A stretch of 55,006 bases of DNA, taken from assembly GCF_003337565.1 (NCBI RefSeq), contig NZ_QPJL01000024.1:1-55006 (forward strand). The letters are read 5' to 3'. The stretch comes from Paracoccus lutimaris (GTDB lineage Bacteria > Pseudomonadota > Alphaproteobacteria > Rhodobacterales > Rhodobacteraceae). A program made the translations under genes and the position numbers. Shown here piece after piece: positions 1-8,423 of the stretch. The number at the start of each line of letters is the position of its first letter. Positions within the stretch are counted from its first letter, which is position 1. The notes below the pieces were generated by a model. The model ran no database searches. It was not told the origin of the DNA and saw only the letters and a program-made list of their open reading frames with translations.

Positions 1-33
1 CCCCAGCTGGTTCAAGCCGGGGCAAGGTTGCAC

Positions 34-942
34 ATGGGTCAATTCTCAATGACAATTTCCGCTGTTGCCGGGTCAAATCTCAGTGGCAATCAACACGCCG
101 TGACGCCCAGCCGCATCACCACCGACATCGCCGGGCAGCTTGTCCAGATCGTCCGCGAGACAGCGCGGCACGAGATTTTGCCGCATTTTCGCAGTCTCGA
201 CGCGTCCGGCCTGACGACCAAGACCAGCCAGAACGATCTTGTCACCATTGCCGACCGCGCCGCCGAACGGCGCATCGCCGATGCCGCAGGCGCGCTGTTC
301 CCGACCGCACTGATCGTCGGAGAAGAGGCGGTCAGCGACGATCCCGATCTGGCCGCGCGCCTTGCCGACGCCGAGCTTGCGATCATCATCGACCCGATCG
401 ACGGCACCTGGAACTATGCCCGTGGCCTGCCGCTTTTCGGGGTCAACCTGGCCGTCGTCGAGGACGGTAAAACGATCTTTGGGCTTCACCATGATCCGGT
501 GACCGATAGCTGGATCGAGGCGCGACTGGGGGCGGGAACCCATCGCCGGGATGCGGCCGGCTATCGCCAGAGACTGCTCATCGACGCCGAGGTGACGACC
601 TCGGCCGGCCTCATTCCCACTGCGCTGCCGCGCCGGGCCGGCCGCGCGCGGTGGGCCAGCCTTGTCGCGGATTACGAGCGGATCGGCGCGCTTGGCTGTT
701 CCTGCCATGACTATTGGCTTCTGGCCGAAGGCGCCGTCGATTTCATGTTCGCCGACCAGGTGAGGCCCTGGGATCACGCGGCGGGCGTTCTGCTTTATTC
801 CGAGGCCGGAGGCTATGGCGCCATGCTATCGGATGGTGCGCCTTATTTGGTGGCAAGGCGCGACGGCCCGTTGCTTTGCGCCAGAAGCCCCCGGTTGTGG
901 GACGCGCTGCGCGACAAGTTTCTGATGCCACAAGCAGCCTGA
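34..942 (+). CDS. Inositol monophosphatase family protein
   Basis: A Mg-dependent phosphatase of the inositol monophosphatase/FBPase superfamily. The metal-site motifs are GEE at about residues 96-98, DPIDGT at about 120-125, and WDHAAG near residue 245. The true substrate (inositol phosphate, histidinol phosphate, PAP or another) cannot be read from the sequence. The ATG at 34 has an AAGG six bases upstream. However, the first roughly 20 residues are encoded inside IS-like terminal repeats, and family similarity seems to begin near the in-frame GTG at 100, which would give about 280 residues. The N-terminus may therefore be an insertion product. The Na/Pi-cotransporter-like gene follows after 41 bases on the same strand. 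Confidence 0.85.
   Translation: MGQFSMTISAVAGSNLSGNQHAVTPSRITTDIAGQLVQIVRETARHEILPHFRSLDASGLTTKTSQNDLVTIADRAAERRIADAAGALFPTALIVGEEAVSDDPDLAARLADAELAIIIDPIDGTWNYARGLPLFGVNLAVVEDGKTIFGLHHDPVTDSWIEARLGAGTHRRDAAGYRQRLLIDAEVTTSAGLIPTALPRRAGRARWASLVADYERIGALGCSCHDYWLLAEGAVDFMFADQVRPWDHAAGVLLYSEAGGYGAMLSDGAPYLVARRDGPLLCARSPRLWDALRDKFLMPQAA
36..95. mobile_element. Probable end of an IS21-family-like element (terminal direct repeats)
   Basis: Two 21-bp direct repeats lie at 36-56 and 70-90 and match at 17 of 21 positions. Both follow the pattern GGGTCAnnTCTCAnTGnCAAT. From memory of the family, IS21-type elements carry repeats of this kind at their ends. The block ends in CAACA at 95, which fits a CA-3' terminus. 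No transposase gene is in view, so the element would lie mostly off the left edge, or only an end remains. The assignment rests on pattern recognition alone. Confidence 0.45.
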
Positions 943-983
943 TCGGCCCGCAGCGCAGCGCCCCAGACTGAACGAGGATCCGC

Positions 984-2609
984 TTGGACGTTCTCAGCTT
1001 TCTTGCCCATCTGATGAGCGGCGCCACGCTGCTGCTGTTTGCCGTCCGCTTCATGCGCATCGGCATCGAGCGGCTGTGGAACGCCCGCATCCGCAAGAGC
1101 CTGAGCGGCGAGACCACGGCCCTGTCGCTGATGGCCAAGGGCGCCGGGCTTGGCTTTCTGATGCAGGGCGCGACCGTCGTCATGCTGATGGCGGCGGGTC
1201 TTGCCGGCAGCCGCACCATTCCGCTGCTGTCGGCGGCGCTGCTGGCGGTGGGCGCGGATTTCGGCTCGGCGCTGGTCGTCCAGTTCCTGACCCTGCCCGT
1301 GGGCGCGATCGGGCCGCTGGCGATCCTCGTCGGGGGCTGGCTCTATCTCAATTCCAGTGAGCCGGACCGGCGCAATTTCGGCCGCGTCGTCCTTGGTCTT
1401 GGGTTGGTCTTCCTGTCGCTCTCGCTGATCCGTCAGGCGGTGATCCCGTTGCAGCAATTCTCGGGCGCCGGGGCGGTGCTGGCCTATCTGAACGAGGATC
1501 CGGTGACGGCCGCGCTTCTGGGCGTGGTGCTGGCGCTTGCCATGCATTCCAGCCTCGCTGCGATCCTGACCGCGCTGGCCTTTGCCAGCCACGGCGATCT
1601 GGGCCTGATCGGCGGACTGGGCTTCATCATCGGCTGCAATATCGGCAGCGCGCTGCTGCCGGTCTGGCTGCTGCGCTCGGATCAGTCCGAGGCGGCGACG
1701 GTGGCGAAATCGGTCGCCGCGCTGCGCATCGCGCTGGCCGTTCTCTGCCTCGCGGCCCTGTCGCTGCCCTATTGGAATGCCGACCTGCTTTCGGCGCAGC
1801 CCGTCCATCGCGTCATGCTGGTCGCGCATCTCGGGTTCAATTTCCTTTTGCTGCTGCTGACACCGGCGCTGCCCGCCATCCTGCGGCTGTTTCCCGTGGC
1901 CGCAGCGGATGCCGAGGAAGAGCGCGTGCTACTGCCCGGGAACGAACAGGACCCACGCTTTCTCGCCGCCGCGCTCAAGGGGCAGGTGAACCGCATGCTG
2001 GAACTGCTGATCCAGATGTTCGAGCTGGCCACCGGTGATGCCGCCAATCTGGCCGAGATCGATGCGCTCGAGACGCGGCTGAACCGTGCCCTGTCACGAT
2101 TGCGGGAAGCCTTTGCCCAATTGCCCGAGATCGCGGACGAGGACAGCCACGATATCCGCCAGATCATGGATTTCGCCATTCGCATCGAGGCTTCGGGCGA
2201 TCTTCTGAGCGGCAAATACGCCGCGATCCGGCGCGAGGCCGAGCGGGGCGATTTCGTATTCACCGATGCCGGCAAGAGCGAGATCGCGACGCTGGCCGAT
2301 CAGGTCCGCCGGGGCATCGTTCTGGCCCGGCATGTCTTCTGGAGCGATGACACGACCGCCGCCCGCGATCTGGTCCTGCACAAGCAATATGTGACCAATC
2401 TGGAAGCCGAGAGCAAACGCCAGCATCTTCTGCGCGTCCGCAGCGGCAATCTTCTGAGCCTCGGCTCCAGCGACGGGCATCTTGAACTGGTCGCTGCGCT
2501 GAAATCGATCAACAGCAAGCTTGCGACCATCGGCTATGCCGTTCTCGACAAAAACGGCGAACTGGCCAAGTCCCGGCTGAAGGCGAAGGCTTTGGGTCAG
2601 GGCCTGTAG
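984..2609 (+). CDS. Na/Pi cotransporter family membrane protein with PhoU-like tail
   Basis: A 541-residue inner-membrane protein of the NptA/YjbB type. The N-terminal two-thirds has the two Na_Pi_cotrans repeats, with about eight to nine hydrophobic segments. The C-terminal part (about residues 310-530) is soluble, helical and PhoU-like. The usual QSSSATT motif of the family is altered: repeat one reads MQGATVVML and repeat two MHSSLAAIL. Phosphate specificity is therefore uncertain. The start is a TTG behind ACGAGGA, 41 bases after the phosphatase stop, so the two genes probably share a transcript. The gene converges on the enolase-family gene, with about 180 bases between stops in which I see no gene. 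Confidence 0.85.
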   Translation: MDVLSFLAHLMSGATLLLFAVRFMRIGIERLWNARIRKSLSGETTALSLMAKGAGLGFLMQGATVVMLMAAGLAGSRTIPLLSAALLAVGADFGSALVVQFLTLPVGAIGPLAILVGGWLYLNSSEPDRRNFGRVVLGLGLVFLSLSLIRQAVIPLQQFSGAGAVLAYLNEDPVTAALLGVVLALAMHSSLAAILTALAFASHGDLGLIGGLGFIIGCNIGSALLPVWLLRSDQSEAATVAKSVAALRIALAVLCLAALSLPYWNADLLSAQPVHRVMLVAHLGFNFLLLLLTPALPAILRLFPVAAADAEEERVLLPGNEQDPRFLAAALKGQVNRMLELLIQMFELATGDAANLAEIDALETRLNRALSRLREAFAQLPEIADEDSHDIRQIMDFAIRIEASGDLLSGKYAAIRREAERGDFVFTDAGKSEIATLADQVRRGIVLARHVFWSDDTTAARDLVLHKQYVTNLEAESKRQHLLRVRSGNLLSLGSSDGHLELVAALKSINSKLATIGYAVLDKNGELAKSRLKAKALGQGL

Positions 2610-2790
2610 CGCGGTCAAGGCACCTGATCCCGAAATGCCCCTGCTCGGCCAAGCATGGCTCGCGGTATCACGTCGCGGGAGCGGATGCCTGCCGCGCGAG
2701 GGCGGTCTCTTTGCCGATCGACGTGGAAACAGGCGTGAATTCCCGCAAGCAGCATGGCCTTGCGGGGCGCATGTCACGGACCGGATCCCT

Positions 2791-3885
2791 TCAGGAATGG
2801 ACGGCAAAGACGCTCAGGCGCGGCCAGTCGAATTCGACCCCGGTGCCGGGCGTCTCGGGGGCGACGCAATGCAGACCCTCCAGCACCAGCGGGCGGGTCG
2901 TATAGCGGTCGATGGGAAAGGAATGCACCTCGACCCAACCGGCATTGGGCTGGGCGCCGACCAGACTGACATGCAGCTCTTGCATGCCGTGCGAACAGAC
3001 CGGGATACCATGCGCGGCGCATAGCCGGGCCGCGCGCAGCCAGCCGGTGATGCCGCCGCAATTCGAGGCATCGGGTTGCAGATAGGCGCAGTGCGACTGC
3101 GCCACGGCATATTCGAATTCATGGATCGTATGCAGGTTTTCACCCATCGCCAGCGGCATGCCCGTCGCATCGTGAATGCGGGCATAGCCCTGATAGTCGT
3201 CGGGGATGGTCGGCTCCTCGAACCACAAAAGGTCCAGGGGCGCAAAGCCGCGCGCCGCCGTGATGGCCTGATCGACCGACCAGCCGTAATTCGCATCCAC
3301 CATGAAGGCGCGGTCCGGGCCAAGCAGATCGCGCACCGCCTCGGCGCGGCGGAAATCGTCGCGCATGTCGGGCTGGCCGACCTTGATCTTCACGGCCTGA
3401 TAGCCCTCGTCGATGAAGTCCCGGATGTTGGCCAGCAGCCGATCCAGCGAGAAGTTCAGGTCGATCGCCCCGCGATAGGCGCGGCTGCGGTTCGACGCGC
3501 CCCCGGCCATGCGCCACAAGGGCTGGCCGTCGCGCCGCCCGCGCAGATCCCACAGCGCGATGTCGATGGCCGAGATCGCGAATGAGGCGATGCCGCCCCG
3601 CGCGACGTAATGTACGCGCCATTGCATGGCATCGTACAGCGCCTCGATCCCGGTCGCGTCCTGGCCCAGCAGGAACGGGCGCAGATCGTGGTTCACCATT
3701 GCCAGGATGGCACGACCGCCAAAGCCGCCGGTATAGGTATAGCCGGTGCCGCTTAGCCCGTCCTCGGTGGTGATGGTCACGGTGACCAGTTCGAAATGCG
3801 TGTGATCCCCATGCTTGGCATCCGACATCACCTCGGGCAGCGGCACGCGGAACAGTCGGGCTTGCAGGTCGGTGATGCGGGGCAT
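2791..3885 (-). CDS. Mandelate racemase/muconate lactonizing enzyme family protein (sugar-acid dehydratase-like)
   Basis: A 364-residue enolase-superfamily enzyme that abstracts the alpha-proton of a carboxylate. The general-acid/base pair K166-x-K168 (KIKV) is present. The metal ligands are D197 (DAN), E223 or E224 (FEEP) and E249 (GEN), and H299 (SHG) sits at the seventh strand, so the barrel looks catalytically complete. Overall it resembles acid-sugar dehydratases such as the galactarate/talarate group, but the substrate is not decided by sequence. It starts at an ATG behind GAGGTAATCC, eight bases after the permease gene, and is the last gene of the ABC operon. It is probably a catabolic step for the imported compound. 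Confidence 0.9.
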   Translation of the reverse strand: MPRITDLQARLFRVPLPEVMSDAKHGDHTHFELVTVTITTEDGLSGTGYTYTGGFGGRAILAMVNHDLRPFLLGQDATGIEALYDAMQWRVHYVARGGIASFAISAIDIALWDLRGRRDGQPLWRMAGGASNRSRAYRGAIDLNFSLDRLLANIRDFIDEGYQAVKIKVGQPDMRDDFRRAEAVRDLLGPDRAFMVDANYGWSVDQAITAARGFAPLDLLWFEEPTIPDDYQGYARIHDATGMPLAMGENLHTIHEFEYAVAQSHCAYLQPDASNCGGITGWLRAARLCAAHGIPVCSHGMQELHVSLVGAQPNAGWVEVHSFPIDRYTTRPLVLEGLHCVAPETPGTGVEFDWPRLSVFAVHS

Positions 3886-3893
3886 GGATTACC

Positions 3894-4856
3894 TCATTTC
3901 TTGGCCGCAGGTCGCGCCAGACGGACCTGCAACAGGATGACGACAAGCAGGAAAAACCCGCGGATGACCGACTGCCAATGCGCCGACAGGCTGATGGTGC
4001 CGCGCCCGTTTTCAAAATTCAGCAAATTGAAGACGACCCCGAAGAGCAGCGCCCCCGCCACGGTCGCGGGAACCGAGCCCATGCCGCCGGTCAAAAGCGT
4101 CCCCCCCACGACCACCGCCGCGATGGCTGCCAGTTCCCAGCCCGCCCCCTCAAGCGGCTGGCCCGCGCCATAGCCCGAGGCCAGATAGACCCCGGCCAAC
4201 CCTGCGCAGCCGCCCGAAAAGACATAGACAAAGATCTCGGCCCGGTGGGTTTTCAGGCCCATCAGATGCGCGGCTTCGGCATTTCCGCCGATGGCCAGGA
4301 CGGTGCGTCCCAGCGAGCTGCGCTGAACGATCAGCCAGGCGGCGACAACCACGATCAGCGCGATCAGCATGGTCCAGGGCAGGATATTGGCGATCTTGTT
4401 CATGCCCAGCTTGGTAAAGTCGCTGGCCCAATCCACCGGCACGGCCCGGTTTTCCGACAGCCGCAAGGCCGCGCCCTTGGCGGCCAGCATGGTGGCCAGC
4501 GTCGCCATGAAGGGCGGCAGGCGCAGCCCGGCGATCATGCCCGCATTCAGCGCCCCCGCCGCCAGCCCGGCCGCGACGCCCGCAGGCAGCGCGACGGCCA
4601 ATCCATGCGGCGATAGTTGCGCCGCCACCACGCTGGCCAGTGCCGCGACCGTGCCCACCGACAGGTCGATGCCGCCGGTCATGATCACCAGACACATGCC
4701 GACCGAGATCAGCACGAACATAGAATTATAGCCCAGAAAGGACGACAGGTTATAGGCCGAGACAAAGTTGTCATAGCGCAGTGCGCCAAAGACGATCAGC
4801 GCCAGAAGCGCGACCCAGACAGCGACATGGCCCTGACCGAAAAGCCTTTTCATCAC
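3894..4856 (-). CDS. Sugar ABC transporter permease (YjfF/RbsC type)
   Basis: An integral membrane permease of the BPD_transp_2 (ribose/galactofuranose) family, about 320 residues with eight to ten hydrophobic segments. The family motif MTGGIDLSVG lies near residue 60. It is the second of two paralogous permeases, as in E. coli ytfQRT-yjfF, so a heterodimeric channel is expected. The frame opens with GTG at 4856 immediately followed by ATG at 4853; either could be used. Both overlap the stop of the preceding permease, so the two are translationally coupled. It acts with the binding protein and the double ATPase encoded upstream. Confidence 0.92.
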   Translation of the reverse strand: MMKRLFGQGHVAVWVALLALIVFGALRYDNFVSAYNLSSFLGYNSMFVLISVGMCLVIMTGGIDLSVGTVAALASVVAAQLSPHGLAVALPAGVAAGLAAGALNAGMIAGLRLPPFMATLATMLAAKGAALRLSENRAVPVDWASDFTKLGMNKIANILPWTMLIALIVVVAAWLIVQRSSLGRTVLAIGGNAEAAHLMGLKTHRAEIFVYVFSGGCAGLAGVYLASGYGAGQPLEGAGWELAAIAAVVVGGTLLTGGMGSVPATVAGALLFGVVFNLLNFENGRGTISLSAHWQSVIRGFFLLVVILLQVRLARPAAKK

Positions 4857-5803
4857 GCCCTCCGCCCGCGCTGCAACCAGACGGCCACGGCGATGATCGC
4901 CGCCGTCACGATCAGCGTCATCTCGTCCGAGATGCCGTTGGCGATCAGCGTATAGCCCATCAACTGGATGAAGACGGCGCCCAGCAGCGTCCCCAGGATC
5001 GGCGCCCGCCCACCGGCCAGTGCGGCCCCGCCGACCACGGCGGCGGCGATGGCGTCAAGCTCCATCAACTGGCCGATGCGCGCGGCATCCGAGGCCGAGT
5101 TGATCGCCACCACGATCAGCCCGGCAAGACCCGCCAGCACGGCGGCGATGACATAGGTCGCGATCTTGACCCGCGCCACCGGCACGCCGGCCATGACCGC
5201 CGCGCGTTCGTTCCCGCCCGCCGACAGCAGGTAGCGGCCATAGATGGTGCGCCGGACGACCCAGCCCAATATCAGCGTCAAGACCAGTGCGATCCAGCCC
5301 TGCACCGGCAGGCCAAACACGCGTCCGGTGCCCAGCCAGGTAAAGGACGGGTTGGTAAAGGTCTGCAGATTGCCATTGGTCAACACCTGCGCAATGCCGC
5401 GGCCCGAGATGAACAGGATCAGCGTGGCGATGATCGGCTGCACGCCGAACATGCTGATCAGCACCCCGTTGAACAGCCCGCACAACCCCGCGACGATCAG
5501 CGGCAGCAGGATCGAGGCCGTCAGCCCCAGCCCCGGATTGGCCAGCGCCCAGTCTGACAGAAACACGATGGGCGCCAGGGCCCCCGCGACGGCCATGGTC
5601 GAGCCAACCGACAGGTCGATCCCGCCCGAGGCGATGACCAGCGTCATGCCAAGCGCCACGATGGCGATGGTTGCGACCTGACTGACATTCACCGCCAGCG
5701 TCTGCATGTTCAGGAAATTCGGGGTGATGATCACGTTCAGCAGGGTCAAGGCCGCCAGCGCGACCAGCAGCCCCGACAATTGCCGGTCCGGTCGCAGGCT
5801 CAT
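4853..5803 (-). CDS. Sugar ABC transporter permease (YtfT/RbsC type)
   Basis: A 316-residue BPD_transp_2 permease with the conserved segment ASGGIDLSVGSTMA near residues 58-71 and about nine membrane spans. It is paralogous to the next gene, and the pair should form the channel of one importer. Its ATG at 5803 overlaps the ATPase stop (ATGA), and its own stop overlaps the start of the second permease. This tight coupling fits stoichiometric assembly. The order binding protein, ATPase, permease, permease matches the ytfQRT-yjfF galactofuranose system rather than the rbs order. The transported sugar remains inferred. Confidence 0.92.
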   Translation of the reverse strand: MSLRPDRQLSGLLVALAALTLLNVIITPNFLNMQTLAVNVSQVATIAIVALGMTLVIASGGIDLSVGSTMAVAGALAPIVFLSDWALANPGLGLTASILLPLIVAGLCGLFNGVLISMFGVQPIIATLILFISGRGIAQVLTNGNLQTFTNPSFTWLGTGRVFGLPVQGWIALVLTLILGWVVRRTIYGRYLLSAGGNERAAVMAGVPVARVKIATYVIAAVLAGLAGLIVVAINSASDAARIGQLMELDAIAAAVVGGAALAGGRAPILGTLLGAVFIQLMGYTLIANGISDEMTLIVTAAIIAVAVWLQRGRRA

Positions 5804-7320
5804 GCCGCACCCCCCGCCGCCATGGCATGGATCAACTGATCCTCGGTCACGCCGGGATTGGACAGGCGCGTCACGCTGCGGCCTTCCTGCATGACCACGA
5901 TGTCATGGGCGCCCTCGATCAGTTCCTCGAATTCGGACGAGATCAGCAGGACGGCGCAGCCCTGCTCGACCCTTTCGCGGATGATCGCCTGAATTTCGCG
6001 CTTCGCGCCGACATCGACGCCCCGCGTCGGCTCATCGAGGATCAGGAAGCGCGGCTCAATCGCCAGCCAGCGGCCCAGCAGCACCTTTTGCTGGTTGCCA
6101 CCCGACAATTCGCGGATCGGCTGGTCCATATGCGCGGTCTTGATGCCAAGCGCGCGGATGAAATGCTCGACGATGGACCGCTCGCGTGCCTCGTCGATCA
6201 CTCCCATGCGCGACAGGCGCGGCAGCAGGGCCAAGGTCAGGTTCTCGCGCACCGACAGGTCGGGAATGATGCCTTCGGTCTTGCGATCCTCGCTGAGAAA
6301 GCCGATCCCCGCTGCGATGGCCGCGCGGGGCGAGGCGATGGCGGCGGGCTGGCCGTCCAGCAGGATCTGGCCCGCGGTCAGCGCATCCATGCCAAACAGC
6401 GCCCGCGCCGCCTCGGTCCGGCCCGATTCCAAAAGGCCCGCAAGACCCACGATCTGGCCCGCGCGCACGCTCAGGTCCAGCCGGCGCAGGCGGCGGTCGG
6501 TGGCCAGCCCCTCGGCCTCGATCACCGGGCTGCCGCCTGCGGGGGTGGTGCTGGCGGCCAGTTCGGTCATGCCGGCGCGGCGGATATCCTCGGCGCTGCG
6601 GCCCAGCATGGCGGCGATCAGGTCGAGCTTGGTCAGATCCGCGATGCGCGCCGCCCCAACCGTGCGCCCGTCACGCAGGATGGTGACGCCGTCGCAGATC
6701 TCGAACAGCTCGTCCAGAAAATGGCTGACATAGATGACCGCCGTGCCCTGCGATTTCAGCTGGCGGATGACGCCGAACAGCACCTCGACCTCGCGTTCGT
6801 CCAGCGAGGATGTCGGCTCGTCCATGATCAAGAGCCGTGCATCCATCGAGGCCGCACGCCCGATGGCGACCAGTTGCTGGATCGCGGTCGGATAGCTGCC
6901 AAGCGCGCGATGCGGGTCCAGATCGATGCCAAAGCGGGACAGAACGTCGCGGGTCCGCGCCTCGGCCACGCGCCAGTCGATCATGCCGAAGCGGGTCTTG
7001 GGCTCATATCCCAGAACGATATTCTCGATGACGGTGCGCTGCGGCACCAGCGTCAGTTCCTGATAGATGGTGGCGATGCCGGCCTCTTGCGCCTCGCGCG
7101 GGGATTTCAGGTCGATCTCGCGCCCCTGCCAGCGCACGGTGCCGGCATCGCGGCGATAGACGCCGGTCAGGATCTTGATCAGCGTCGACTTGCCGGCGCC
7201 GTTCTGGCCGACCAGCGAATGCACCTCGCCCGCGTGGATCGTCAGCGCCGCATCCGACAGCGCGGGAACGCCGCCAAAGGCCTTGGTGATCCCGGTCATC
7301 TGCAAAAGAGGTTCGGTCAT
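5800..7320 (-). CDS. Sugar ABC transporter double ATP-binding protein (YtfR/RbsA/MglA type)
   Basis: A 506-residue cytoplasmic ATPase made of two fused ABC domains. Domain one has Walker A GQNGAGKST near residue 38 and Walker B LLIMDEPTSSLD. Domain two lacks a normal Walker A, as is usual for this family, but keeps the signature LSGGNQQKVLLGRWL and Walker B FLILDEPTRGVD. It powers the two permeases encoded directly downstream. It lies 75 bases after the binding-protein stop, and that gap holds a strong GC hairpin. The start is the ATG at 7320. Confidence 0.94.
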   Translation of the reverse strand: MTEPLLQMTGITKAFGGVPALSDAALTIHAGEVHSLVGQNGAGKSTLIKILTGVYRRDAGTVRWQGREIDLKSPREAQEAGIATIYQELTLVPQRTVIENIVLGYEPKTRFGMIDWRVAEARTRDVLSRFGIDLDPHRALGSYPTAIQQLVAIGRAASMDARLLIMDEPTSSLDEREVEVLFGVIRQLKSQGTAVIYVSHFLDELFEICDGVTILRDGRTVGAARIADLTKLDLIAAMLGRSAEDIRRAGMTELAASTTPAGGSPVIEAEGLATDRRLRRLDLSVRAGQIVGLAGLLESGRTEAARALFGMDALTAGQILLDGQPAAIASPRAAIAAGIGFLSEDRKTEGIIPDLSVRENLTLALLPRLSRMGVIDEARERSIVEHFIRALGIKTAHMDQPIRELSGGNQQKVLLGRWLAIEPRFLILDEPTRGVDVGAKREIQAIIRERVEQGCAVLLISSEFEELIEGAHDIVVMQEGRSVTRLSNPGVTEDQLIHAMAAGGAA

Positions 7321-7352
7321 GTCACCGCCATGAAGGGTCTGGTGGTCAGGGC

Positions 7353-7376
7353 GGGGCCGCGCCGGAACGCGGCCCC
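7353..7376. promoter_or_regulatory. Intercistronic GC hairpin after the binding-protein gene
   Basis: A perfect inverted repeat GGGGCCGCG (7353-7361) and CGCGGCCCC (7368-7376) with a six-base loop lies 19 bases past the binding-protein stop. No T-tract follows on the minus strand, so it is not a clear terminator. By analogy with malE-malF and similar junctions it probably protects the upstream mRNA end or partly attenuates, giving more binding protein than membrane components. Confidence 0.6.
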
Positions 7377-7395
7377 GATGATGATGGGCGGGTGA

Positions 7396-8370
7396 TCAAT
7401 AGGCCTCGCCAATATGCTCGGCCGCGTTTTCCTTGGTGAAGATGCGGTCCTCGACCTTGACCCAGGGGGTGATGGTTTCGCCGGCCGCGTATTTCTTCAT
7501 CGTGTCGCAGGCCAGCGGCCCGAAGAAGGGCGAGCTTTCGACCGTTACCCCCATCTTGCCGTCGATGATCGCCTGCAACGCGTCGCGGGTGCCATCGACC
7601 GAGACGATGGTCACATCCTCGCCGGGTTTGCGGCCGGCGGCCTCAAGCGCCTGAATGGCGCCGATCGCCATCTCGTCGTTATGGGCATAGACCACGTTCA
7701 CGTCGGGATGGGCCTGCAGCAGCGTCTCCATCACCTTGCGGCCCTCGTCGCGGGCGAAATCGCCCGAGCGGCTGGCGACGATGGAAAAGCGGCTGTCGCC
7801 GGCAATGGCATCGTCAAAGCCTTTCTTGCGGTCATTGGCGGGCGACGAGCCGGTGGTGCCCTCCAGCTCGATGATGACGCCCTTGTCTCCCTTGAAGTTC
7901 TCGGTCAGCCAACCGGCCGCACGGCCGCCCTGATCAATGAAGTCGGAGCCGAGGAAGGACACATAATCGCGCCCGGCCTGTGCCACGTTCGGATCGACCG
8001 AGCGGTCGACCAGGAATGTCGGGATGCCGGCGCCCTTGGCGCGCATCACGGCGGGGATCAGCGGGCTTTCCTCGCGCGGGGGCAGGAACAGCACGTCGAT
8101 GCCCTGGGCGATCATGCTGTCCACATCGGCCACCTGCTTGGCAGCCGAGCCGCCGGCATCGGTCAGCACCAGCTCCCAGCCGCAGGTCGCGGCGGTGTCC
8201 TGAAAGCTTTTGGTCTGCGCGATGCGCCAGGGATTGTTGCTTTCGGTCTGGGCAAAGCCGACCTTGTAGCTGTCCTTGGCTTCCAGCGGCGGCAGGTCCT
8301 GCGCCAGCGCCATGCCGGCCGGCAGGATCAGCGACAGCGCGGCGGCGCCCATCAGAATCCGTCTTTTCAT
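7396..8370 (-). CDS. Periplasmic sugar-binding protein (YtfQ-like) of ABC importer
   Basis: A 324-residue Peripla_BP_4 family protein. The N-terminal signal peptide (MKRRILMGAAALSLILPAG, then cleavage near ALAQ) directs it to the periplasm. The mature sequence resembles E. coli YtfQ, for example GFAQTESNNPWRIAQ near residue 38, FLPPREESPL, FLVDRSVD and YAHNDEMAIGAIQALE. I chose the ATG at 8370 because a strong GGGAGGGG precedes it and the signal peptide starts there; the open frame continues upstream to 8427 without support. The aldehyde dehydrogenase gene ends 53 bases upstream, so the operon probably continues from it. A galactofuranose-like or other furanose sugar ligand is only inferred. 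Confidence 0.92.
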   Translation of the reverse strand: MKRRILMGAAALSLILPAGMALAQDLPPLEAKDSYKVGFAQTESNNPWRIAQTKSFQDTAATCGWELVLTDAGGSAAKQVADVDSMIAQGIDVLFLPPREESPLIPAVMRAKGAGIPTFLVDRSVDPNVAQAGRDYVSFLGSDFIDQGGRAAGWLTENFKGDKGVIIELEGTTGSSPANDRKKGFDDAIAGDSRFSIVASRSGDFARDEGRKVMETLLQAHPDVNVVYAHNDEMAIGAIQALEAAGRKPGEDVTIVSVDGTRDALQAIIDGKMGVTVESSPFFGPLACDTMKKYAAGETITPWVKVEDRIFTKENAAEHIGEAY

Positions 8371-8423
8371 TGTTTCCCCTCCCATGGGTGCGGCCTCCTC
8401 CGGCCGCATGCTGTGTTGGTCCG

